DNA from: Defluviitaleaceae bacterium
GTDB taxonomy: Bacteria > Bacillota > Clostridia > Lachnospirales > WQUN01
Reading direction: 5' to 3'
DNA: 64,000 nucleotides
Assembly: GCA_009779835.1 (NCBI GenBank)
Contig: WRBD01000001.1
Span: 62,001 to 126,000 of the forward strand
Under the pieces are notes generated by a model. The model made no database searches, had not been told where the DNA came from, and saw only the letters and a program-made list of their open reading frames with translations. The position numbers and the translations under genes are program-made. Below, one piece after another: positions 1-6,769 of this stretch. Within the stretch, counting starts at the first letter, position 1, and every line of letters starts with the position of its first letter.

Positions 1-90
1 CCATTCTGTGCCGAAAATTTCAACAAAACAGTAGTCCGGATAGGTCACGCCTTGCAAGTAGTAAATCTCGTCGTCTTTTTCTTTGCCCAT
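1..90 (-). CDS. Partial small protein downstream of the acetyltransferase (3' end outside window)
   Basis: An open frame on the minus strand starts with ATG at 88-90 and runs off the left edge; the first residues read MGKEKDDEIYYLQGVTYPDY. The start lies only 2 bases after the TGA of the acetyltransferase at 93-95, and a GGAAA-type ribosome site falls inside the end of that gene, so the two are probably translationally coupled. Only 30 residues are visible and I do not recognise the family. Confidence 0.6.
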   Translation of the reverse strand, partial: MGKEKDDEIYYLQGVTYPDYCFVEIFGTEW

Positions 91-92
91 AA

Positions 93-545
93 TCACATTT
101 TCCTTTCGAGGTACACTTTATCTTTTAACAATACTCCATCTTCAATCATGGGATGGTCGTAGTTTTCAGTAAAATAATCCGGCAGCCGGTGCGTGACCAC
201 AAACCCGCGCCGCTCATAAAACGCCAGTGTGCGAGGAATGTCTCCGGTGCCAAGAATGATTCTATCATACCGACTGGCGCAATACTCAACAACATGGTCA
301 ATTAAATTTGAAGCATATCCTTGCCGTTGATATTGTTCATCGGTTGCAAGGTTTTGAATTTCCAAAATACCGCCGCTTTCATCTGTTACCACGCAGACAC
401 TCTTTAAGTCTCCGTCATACAAAGCAAATAGCTCTCCGCATTCAAGATATTTATTGATTTGGCTTTCCGATTCATCACCTAAAAGCAAAAGTGGAAGAAA
501 ATCCTTTTTGTGTTCAGTGATGATGCGGATATTAATGTTTCCCAC
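93..545 (-). CDS. GNAT-family N-acetyltransferase
   Basis: A 150-residue protein of the usual size for a single GNAT domain. The acetyl-CoA binding signature QRQGYASNLIDHV (motif A, R/Q-x-x-G-x-A/G) sits near residues 72-84, and the C-terminal half has the typical AFYERRGFVVTHR segment (motif B). GNAT enzymes transfer an acetyl group from acetyl-CoA to an amine; the substrate cannot be read from sequence. It is cytoplasmic with no signal peptide. It is followed directly by the partial gene at 1-90 and is divergent from the LacI remnant at 623. Confidence 0.88.
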   Translation of the reverse strand: MGNINIRIITEHKKDFLPLLLLGDESESQINKYLECGELFALYDGDLKSVCVVTDESGGILEIQNLATDEQYQRQGYASNLIDHVVEYCASRYDRIILGTGDIPRTLAFYERRGFVVTHRLPDYFTENYDHPMIEDGVLLKDKVYLERKM

Positions 546-622
546 AATTAATCAATCCTTCCAATCTCCCCCAAAATGCATATTTATGATATACTACTCG
601 CAAGCGAGGTGCAAATTTTATA

Positions 623-863
623 ATGGCAACGATAAAAGAGATTGCGAAGGAAGCAGGGGTTTCGCCCAGCACGGTATCAATTGTATTGGGCGGAAAATCG
701 GTTGAACGTAAAATATCGGAGGGAACGCAAGAGAAAATTCTTGCCATTGCGAAGCAAAGGGGATACCGCGTGAATATCGCCGCGCGGGGGCGTTGGTAAT
801 ATCGTTGTCGGCGTGATTCTCGATTACTCTGAAAATCCCTTGTTACATTTTATTTTCGGATAG
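623..863 (+). pseudogene. LacI-family transcriptional regulator, truncated and frameshifted
   Basis: From ATG 623 the frame gives a canonical LacI N-terminal helix-turn-helix (MATIKEIAKEAGVSPSTVSI, then VLGGK and a hinge ending in RGYRVNIAAR), then stops at TAA 797-799. Shifting frame near position 785-790 continues the family pattern (RGGVGNIVVGVILDYSENPLLHFIFG) up to TAG 861-863. So a base was lost near the hinge and the effector-binding domain is gone. The ribosome site GCGAGGTG lies upstream. It probably once controlled the sugar genes (kinase-like remnant, aldolase) on the same strand at 1.6-2.7 kb; the unrelated gene at 915-1514 now sits between them. Confidence 0.8.
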
Positions 864-914
864 CTTTTCTTTAATACTCATTCTGTCACGGTAAGCACGG
901 GCGAGGCGGCTTAT

Positions 915-1514
915 TTATGGGCGACCCTCGACATATGCGACATGTTCTACGGGCGACCAGTCGGTTATTTGATTTTCATGTAACTGCAACTCCGCTAAAT
1001 TCATCAGTCCACTTAGCGGGGTTATATCGCTTATTGGATTAACTCTTAAATTCAACCACGTTACATTAGCGGGTATTTCACCGCTTGTGACCATTTCAGC
1101 AAGCCGTTCGTTTGTTATTCCCATAGAGTTTATATCAAGACGTACATCTTCGGTTGTCGGCGCGGGTGTCGGTTGCGGCGCGGGCGGCGCGGGTACGTCA
1201 AGCGTGTGGCTTGTGCCGTTGGTGGTGAAAGTTTCGCTTCCTGCGGTAAGTACCACGGTGTAATCGCTGTTTGCAAGCGTTGCTTGTCTTGTGTCATTAT
1301 TCCAATCCACGGAAAAGCCAAGCTGTTCAAACACACCTCGAACGGGAACAAACGTTCTGCCGTCTACAATAACAGGGGCTTGGTCGGTGAAGTTTGCAAG
1401 TACGCCGTCTATTGTGACAGCAATCTCATCACCTGCATAAGCGAAAGACGTTGGTATAAATGCAAAAAGTGACATAAACACAAGAAACATAATAGAAAAA
1501 ACTTTTTTACGCAT
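915..1514 (-). CDS. Secreted copper-amine-oxidase-N-domain protein with leucine-rich repeat segment
   Basis: 199 residues. Residues 1-27 are a signal peptide (MRKK, hydrophobic core, SFAYA). Residues about 30-90 match the copper amine oxidase N-terminal-like domain common in Clostridia envelope proteins (VTIDGVLANF...VIVDGRTFVPVRGVFEQLGFSVDW). A short PAPPAPQPTPAPT linker follows. The C-terminal part (INSMGIT...VTWLNLRVNPISDITPLSGLMNLAELQLHENQITDWSPVE) has two to three leucine-rich repeat units of the internalin type. It is probably exported and wall- or matrix-associated. The LRR ends abruptly after few units, so the gene may be a shortened version. It sits between two halves of a decayed sugar locus. 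Confidence 0.8.
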   Translation of the reverse strand: MRKKVFSIMFLVFMSLFAFIPTSFAYAGDEIAVTIDGVLANFTDQAPVIVDGRTFVPVRGVFEQLGFSVDWNNDTRQATLANSDYTVVLTAGSETFTTNGTSHTLDVPAPPAPQPTPAPTTEDVRLDINSMGITNERLAEMVTSGEIPANVTWLNLRVNPISDITPLSGLMNLAELQLHENQITDWSPVEHVAYVEGRP

Positions 1515-1611
1515 AAAATTTCTTCATTCACGGTAACAAAATATTATTCTCTGTTCATGCAAATATACCCGCTCCTTGCTCAAATGTAAATAGCGTGTAA
1601 AAAGCCCTTGA

Positions 1612-1902
1612 CTTACTGTTCACGAGCAGTCGGTTTGTCAGGTTTTTGAATTTACGGACGGAAAAATTTTACTGCCATTTTTGCAAGACCAATACGATTT
1701 TAACTGGGACACATTGGTTGGCGCGGCATCATGGGAAACGGCGAAGACGGCGTTTATCCGGTCGGATATTGTCGCGCTTGGGTATTGGTCGCATATTCCT
1801 GCGTTTGATGAAATTGTTACAGGGCTTTGCGAAAATTTTCTGATTGAAGGCGGCTGTAAGCATTTGTTAAGCGAAATAGAGGAGTTGCAAAAATGCTTAT
1901 AA
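1612..1902 (+). pseudogene. C-terminally and N-terminally cut sugar-kinase-like fragment
   Basis: An open frame with no plausible start runs from an in-frame TGA at 1609-1611 to TAA 1900-1902. It encodes VFEFTDGKILLPF, then a region ending DIVALGYWSHIPAFDEIVTG and GGCKHLLSEIEEL. The coding character is convincing and it overlaps the aldolase start by 10 bases (ATG at 1893), as in an operon. The sequence resembles the N-terminal half of PfkB-type carbohydrate kinases as I remember them, but I am not certain. It lacks a start and most of the protein, so it is a remnant. Confidence 0.5.
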
Positions 1903-2703
1903 ATCTGCAAAAAATTTTGGCAGTTGCCGAAGAAAAGAATTATGCAATCGGCGCGTTTAACACGCCTAACTTGGAATGCATTATGGCGGTGTTGCAAGCT
2001 GCCGAGCGGCATAATGTCCCTGTAATTATAAGTCACGCACAGCTTCATGAGGAAATCATGCCGCTTGATATAATCGGGCCGGTTATGGTAAACATGGTAC
2101 AGCAGAGTTCGGTGCCTGCGTGCGTGCATTTAGACCACGGCGAGGATATTTCCTATTTACGCCGCGCTTTGGAAATGGGTTTTACATCGGTTATGTATGA
2201 CGGTTCCACTCTGTCTTATGAAGCGAATGTGGAAAATACTCAAAAAACCGTAGAGCTTGCGCAAGCATACAACGCCGGCGTTGAAGCGGAGCTTGGAACC
2301 ATAGGCGAACGAGAGGGTAGCGGTGGCGAATCGGCTGCGCAAATGACCGACCCCGAAACGGCAAAAAAATTCGCCGAATCAACCAAAATAGACGCGCTTG
2401 CTTGTTCCTTCGGAACGGCGCACGGCTTCTACACGCAAGAACCCAAGCTGGACTTTGAGCGGATAAGTAAAATACGCGAATTAACCGGCTTACCATTGGT
2501 AATGCACGGCGGCTCGGGTGTAAACGTACCGGATTACGAAAAATCCATTGAGTGCGGCGTGCGGAAAATCAACTACTATTCTTAATATGTCGCGCGCGGG
2601 GATAACGGGTATACAGGATTGTTTAAAAGCCAACAAAGCGGAATATTTTCACGATTTATCTTTGGCGGCAACGGCGGCAATGAAAATTTTTTATCGAATT
2701 TAA
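1893..2703 (+). CDS. Class II ketose-bisphosphate aldolase, with a frameshift near the C-terminus
   Basis: Class II (zinc-dependent) aldolases reversibly cleave ketose 1,6-bisphosphates. The family's metal and substrate motifs are present: VHLDHGED (metal ligand His), GFTSVMYDGS, EAELGTIGEREG, CSFGTAHG and VMHGGSGV. The frame stops at TAA 2583-2585 straight after KINYYS. One base earlier or later the frame continues NMSRAGITGIQDCLKANKAEYFHD and ends at TAA 2701-2703, which is the family's normal C-terminal helix. So one T appears inserted in the TTCTTAAT stretch near 2580. Either the enzyme lacks its last 40 residues or this is an assembly error. Substrate specificity (fructose or tagatose type) is not decided. 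Confidence 0.85.
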
Positions 2704-2716
2704 AGGAGATTGAAGA

Positions 2717-4393
2717 ATGAAAAAAATTATTTTTTCTGTTGTGATGGTTGTGGCTATGCTTTCCGCGTTTATTCCGGCGGTTTACGGCGTTGCTCCTGTC
2801 CGTGCCGAACCTTCGGCGCACAGTGTACTGGTAAACGGCTCGGCAGTTGGGCTTTCGGCATATAATATCGGTGGTTATAATTTTTTTATGCTTCGTGATG
2901 TTGCGTATGCATTGAGGGATACGACCGCGCGGTTTGACGTTGATTGGGACGAAGCACGCAACGCGATTATTCTTACGGCGGGGGTTGGGTATAGCTCTGT
3001 CGGCGGATTTTCGGCGGTTACGGGTGATACTACTACCGCCGCGCCAAGCACCACGATTGTTTATGTGGACGGAATCCTTGTAAATTTACGGGCTTACAAT
3101 GTCCACGGGCATAATTATTTTATGCTGCGGGATTTAGGCGAAGCATTGAGCTTCAATGTGGATTGGGACGCAAGCAGAAATTCCGTGCTGATTAGCACAA
3201 TCCCGGAACCTTCGGAGCCGCAGCCAACGCCGGAGCCTACACCACAGCCAACGCCGGAGCCGACGCCGGAACCAACCCCAACACCGGAACCAACCCCAAC
3301 ACCCGCGCCCGTTGCGACAGAAAGTGAATTCAACGTGATTACCGCGCAGGAATGGGTTTCTGCTGTTCGTACGGGATGGAATCTTGGGAATCATCTTGAT
3401 GCGCGAACAGAACGGGGGCAAACTGTTCGCCGTATGGAAACGGCATGGACAGGTACGGCTGTTACGCCGCAGATGATAGATTCTTTGTGCGCCGCGGGCT
3501 TCAACGGGATTCGTATTCCCGTCACATGGCAAAAGGCAATGGACAACGATTTTAACATCCGTGAGGATTGGATGTCGCGTGTACGTGAAGTTGTTGATTA
3601 CGCCGTTGCAAACAATATGTATATCATGCTAAACACCCACCATGACGATGAAATTTTTCGCTTACACAATAGATATATGGAAGAATCGCGGCGGGCGGTT
3701 ACGCGTGTTTGGGAACAAATTGCAAACGAATTTGCAGAATATAACGAGCGTTTGGTTTTCCAAGGCTTTAACGAGCCGAGAACAAGGGGAAGCACGGCGG
3801 AATGGAGCGGCGGAACACCCGAAGAACGCAATAACTTAAACGAGTTGAATCAGCTTTTTGTGGATACGGTACGTGCCACGGGCGGAAACAATGCAGAGCG
3901 TGTGCTTGTTGTGCCGACATACGCGGCTTCGGCTTCATCTGCGGCACAAAGCGGAATGATAGTGCCAAAAGATTCCGTCCCCGACAGAATTATTGTCTCA
4001 ATGCACCATTATTCGCCGTGGCTGTTCACGCTTACTACGGAAAGGAGTTATACTGCAAGCTGGAGCCGTTCCAACCACAGCGACACAAGCCCGATTATGA
4101 CGTATATCAACAGGGCGCATGACACCTTTGTGAGCCGTGGCATTCCTGTTGTGTTCAGCGAAACGGGCGCGATTAACAGAAATAATATTGCGGCGCGTGT
4201 TGCTTGGACGGAATTTTATTTCGGTCAATCACACGAAAAGGGCATTCCTGTATTTTGGTGGGATAATAACGCGTCGGGCGAGTTTAGGCTTGGTACGGGC
4301 GGCGCGGGCGAAACCTTCGGAATTTTCGACCGCGCAACAGGTGAACCAGCCCACCCCGAAATCATCGAAGCTATTATGCGGGCTACGGAATGA
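2717..4393 (+). CDS. Secreted GH5 endo-beta-glucanase with two copper-amine-oxidase-type N-terminal modules
   Basis: 558 residues; AAAGGAG ribosome site 8-9 bases before ATG 2717. The signal peptide spans residues 1-31. Two repeats of the copper-amine-oxidase-N-like module follow (VLVNGSAVGLSAYNIGGYNFFMLRD near 37-85; VYVDGILVNLRAYNVHGHNYFMLRD near 115-160). A PEPTPTPEPT linker covers 165-200. The GH5 catalytic domain (about 205-550) opens with RTGWNLGNHLDA. The acid/base is Glu353 in GFNEPR and the nucleophile Glu482 in VVFSETGA; THHDD and HHYSPW are further active-site strands. It should cleave beta-1,4 glucan or xyloglucan-type backbones outside the cell. There is no dockerin, so attachment may be via the N-terminal modules. 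The GWNLGN start suggests the GH5_4 group, unproven. Confidence 0.93.
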   Translation: MKKIIFSVVMVVAMLSAFIPAVYGVAPVRAEPSAHSVLVNGSAVGLSAYNIGGYNFFMLRDVAYALRDTTARFDVDWDEARNAIILTAGVGYSSVGGFSAVTGDTTTAAPSTTIVYVDGILVNLRAYNVHGHNYFMLRDLGEALSFNVDWDASRNSVLISTIPEPSEPQPTPEPTPQPTPEPTPEPTPTPEPTPTPAPVATESEFNVITAQEWVSAVRTGWNLGNHLDARTERGQTVRRMETAWTGTAVTPQMIDSLCAAGFNGIRIPVTWQKAMDNDFNIREDWMSRVREVVDYAVANNMYIMLNTHHDDEIFRLHNRYMEESRRAVTRVWEQIANEFAEYNERLVFQGFNEPRTRGSTAEWSGGTPEERNNLNELNQLFVDTVRATGGNNAERVLVVPTYAASASSAAQSGMIVPKDSVPDRIIVSMHHYSPWLFTLTTERSYTASWSRSNHSDTSPIMTYINRAHDTFVSRGIPVVFSETGAINRNNIAARVAWTEFYFGQSHEKGIPVFWWDNNASGEFRLGTGGAGETFGIFDRATGEPAHPEIIEAIMRATE

Positions 4394-4408
4394 CCAATTC
4401 ATAATTTT

Positions 4409-5233
4409 TTATTTGGCGCGATTCTCCTTTTCAGTGGCTCCGGCTTTTTTCAGTTCCTCCGCCATTGCCTTGACCGCACTTAAATCGTGGATGTAGGATA
4501 CGACAAAAATTCTGTCCGGGCGTATGATGCGTACCCGCGTAATTTCGCAGGGTATTCTTGTACCGTTCTTTTTTCGGAACACCCATTCATACCTGACATA
4601 ACCGTCGCGCAATGCTGTACGGTAGTATTCCTCGTCATTCCCACGGGAATAAATGCCGTGATACAGATATTCCGGTGCTTTGTATGTGATGCGTTTCATA
4701 TATTCGGTTTTGTCCGGAAAATCCAACAAGTCAAGGGCCTGCTGGTTGCAGTCGATAATCGCGCATTCATCGTTAAACAGTTCCATAGCGAGGGGTGACG
4801 CGGATAAGTACATATTTGCCATTTCTGCCGCACTCGTCGCTTCCCTAATTGCGGCTTTTATTTCGGTCAAGTCGTGGAAGCTTACTATTACCACAGAGCT
4901 TCTTTCATATTCATCCCTTATAAATGTAGCATCGACGGGCAACAAAGCACCGTTGGCGCGTTGACAGGTTATCGCGCTGCGGGATTTACCCTTTTCAAAT
5001 GCTTCCGAAAGCAACGCGTCAAACATTTGGCGGCTGGGTGTCCCGTTAGGCTGGAAAGGGGGCATGGAGCGGTAGAGACTGCCTATATATCTTTCCTTCT
5101 CCCCAAAACCGAACATATCCACGGCTAATCGGTTGCAATCAATACATTGCAAATTTTCATTAAAAAAAGCAATAGCTATTGTAATGGAATCCAGCATAAG
5201 CAAAGCCCTGTCCGTTTTAACATGCTTGTCCAT
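4409..5233 (-). CDS. Double-PAS-domain sensor protein without an output domain
   Basis: 274 residues; GGAGGG ribosome site before ATG 5233. Two tandem PAS modules are recognisable: residues about 10-125 (LLMLDSITIAIAFFNENLQCIDCN ... VVIVSFHDLTEIKAA) and 135-262 (NMYLSASPLAMELFNDECAIIDCNQ ... FVVSYIHDLSAVKAM). Both carry the usual N-terminal cap and a PAC-like end. The protein then stops after a short charged helix, with no kinase, GGDEF, methyl-accepting or HTH domain. It starts 24 bases after the AraC-CBM gene at 5258-6595 and is probably co-transcribed with it, so it may act as a partner or be the remaining sensor half of a larger protein. No membrane segment is seen. Confidence 0.82.
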   Translation of the reverse strand: MDKHVKTDRALLMLDSITIAIAFFNENLQCIDCNRLAVDMFGFGEKERYIGSLYRSMPPFQPNGTPSRQMFDALLSEAFEKGKSRSAITCQRANGALLPVDATFIRDEYERSSVVIVSFHDLTEIKAAIREATSAAEMANMYLSASPLAMELFNDECAIIDCNQQALDLLDFPDKTEYMKRITYKAPEYLYHGIYSRGNDEEYYRTALRDGYVRYEWVFRKKNGTRIPCEITRVRIIRPDRIFVVSYIHDLSAVKAMAEELKKAGATEKENRAK

Positions 5234-5257
5234 CGTTGCCCTCCATGACTAATTTGC

Positions 5258-6595
5258 TTAATGATGCAACTGCTTCGTCCGAACCTCAATTTCGCTGATG
5301 ATGAAAGACATCCCCGCACATTCGGGGTTTGATGCTATCCTTATACCTTCCGCCATTTGAAGCTCCATTATGGAAAGAGTATGGGATAAGGTAAAAACGC
5401 CATTATCCTCTACGGGTACCGCGCTTCGCCAAATAAAGCCCGGTAATACCTGAAACATCATGGTTGCCCCGGGCGGGACAGGGCTTTCGACGCGCCCCTT
5501 TGCGCGAATTGTATACAGGTTACCTGATTTAAGGTTCATGTTCGGTATGATGATATCTATGCCGTCCCAGTTGTTGAGTCTACGCCAGACACGGATGCTT
5601 TTTTTGCCGCCCTTTTCCTTTACGGTATACATAGGCGCGCCGGACGCATGGATGAAGGGGGTGATGTCGCCCGGCTTCAGTTCTTTGACATTTACATCGT
5701 CCGCAAAGGAATAAACCACTCGCCGACTGTCCATTTCGATGTTCGCGTTGCTTTGCTCGCGGGTGATTAAGATGCTGTCCACAAAAAAGTCCATAGGGGT
5801 ATCATCTTTACCCCAATGGTTCGAGCGTATTTGTACAGGGGTTTCCAAATCAATCGGGTCAAATACATAGGTGATGCAAAAAAGCTCGTCGGTACTTGGG
5901 ATATAATGTTGTGCGAGATTGGCGTAGAGTTTGCCGTATCTTCTCATTACCATTGCCCAATCGAGTTTTGGAGCGGTGCCGCAGATTCTCCCCGTTATGA
6001 TAATCTTGTCGCCGGGCAATAGCTTGGCGAGAGCAGGCACTTGAAGCACCAGCCCGGAATCAATTGCGGGCCTGTCCGAAACAAGCAGGGTTTTCGTACC
6101 GCCGGCTTCAACTACGGTCAATTTGGGGGGATATTCTCCGCCCGAGGCCAAGTGTCGGCTTCCCCCAAAAACCCCCAAGCTCAATTCTCCTAATTCTTTT
6201 TGCAAATCGTACAGTACATGAATGGCACTTGTCCCTCTGATATATTGTGCATATTTGCTTGGGGAACAATTTGCTTGTTTTTTGAAAGCCCTTGTAAAAT
6301 GGCTGAAACTTTTGAAGCCGCACATCTCCACAACTTGACCGACATTCAGCCCTTGGTTCGCCAGCAGGTTTTTTGCTTTTTCGATTCTGGCGAAAATGAT
6401 GTCGGCTTTGGGCGTTGTATTGAAAAAAGATGTGTAGTAATTGTAGAATTGGCTTTTTTCCATATGGGCTAACTTACATATGCTTTCCGTTGTCCAATCA
6501 GATTCGCAATTTTGCATTAAAATTAAACGTATTCTTTTGAATTGCGAATACAGCGATTTATCCTGCATGGAATCTTTATTTAACTCACGCAACAT
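5258..6595 (-). CDS. AraC-family regulator with two C-terminal CBM-like carbohydrate-binding domains
   Basis: The frame is open to 6781, but upstream residues overlap the xylanase promoter/start, so I place the start at ATG 6595 (alternative ATG 6568); about 445 residues. Residues 20-123 form the AraC/XylS double HTH (TESICKLAHMEKSQFYNYYT ... VGQVVEMCGFKSFSHFTRAFKK). There is no cupin sensor. Instead two tandem beta-rich domains follow, about 153-280 and 293-438. They share phrases with the C-terminal CBM4/9-like domain of the adjacent xylanase: LLPGDKIIITGRI against LRAGDEIVISGRI; PVPPGATMMFQ against PVPAGTQMIMIQ; FFVDSILIT against FVIDHILIT. No signal peptide. Inferred role: cytoplasmic sensor of xylo-oligosaccharides controlling the divergent xylanase gene. 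Confidence 0.88.
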   Translation of the reverse strand: MLRELNKDSMQDKSLYSQFKRIRLILMQNCESDWTTESICKLAHMEKSQFYNYYTSFFNTTPKADIIFARIEKAKNLLANQGLNVGQVVEMCGFKSFSHFTRAFKKQANCSPSKYAQYIRGTSAIHVLYDLQKELGELSLGVFGGSRHLASGGEYPPKLTVVEAGGTKTLLVSDRPAIDSGLVLQVPALAKLLPGDKIIITGRICGTAPKLDWAMVMRRYGKLYANLAQHYIPSTDELFCITYVFDPIDLETPVQIRSNHWGKDDTPMDFFVDSILITREQSNANIEMDSRRVVYSFADDVNVKELKPGDITPFIHASGAPMYTVKEKGGKKSIRVWRRLNNWDGIDIIIPNMNLKSGNLYTIRAKGRVESPVPPGATMMFQVLPGFIWRSAVPVEDNGVFTLSHTLSIMELQMAEGIRIASNPECAGMSFIISEIEVRTKQLHH

Positions 6596-6769
6596 GATAT
6601 GAGCATACAGGCACCCCAACCGATTTTTTTTGTTTTTATATGTTATGTGTAGAATAATCATCATCGGAAAAAAAGTCAAATTAAGCGGAAAAAATCTCAT
6701 GAAAGAAATTTTTTGATTGCTGTACAATACATTATACGTGTTTTTGGAAAAATGAGGAGGGTATCTGCT
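6596..6769. promoter_or_regulatory. Divergent intergenic region between AraC-CBM regulator and xylanase
   Basis: This 174-base AT-rich stretch separates two divergently transcribed genes, which is the classic position for an AraC-type operator. It holds long A and T tracts and a TACAAT/TATACG cluster near 6722-6738 that could be the xylanase -10 region, but I cannot find a convincing -35. The xylanase ribosome site GAGGAGGG lies at about 6754-6761. No clear repeated operator motif was found by eye. Confidence 0.4.

Noticed and set aside
3200-3310. Possible CRISPR or satellite repeat in the CCAACGCCGGAGCC stretch
   Set aside because: It is in frame and encodes the PEPTPTPEPT linker; no spacers are present.
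3115-3532. Minus-strand frames rich in Gly-Val or Arg opposite the GH5 linker
   Set aside because: They are the reverse complement of the PT-rich linker repeat; the plus strand has a ribosome site, signal peptide and catalytic motifs.
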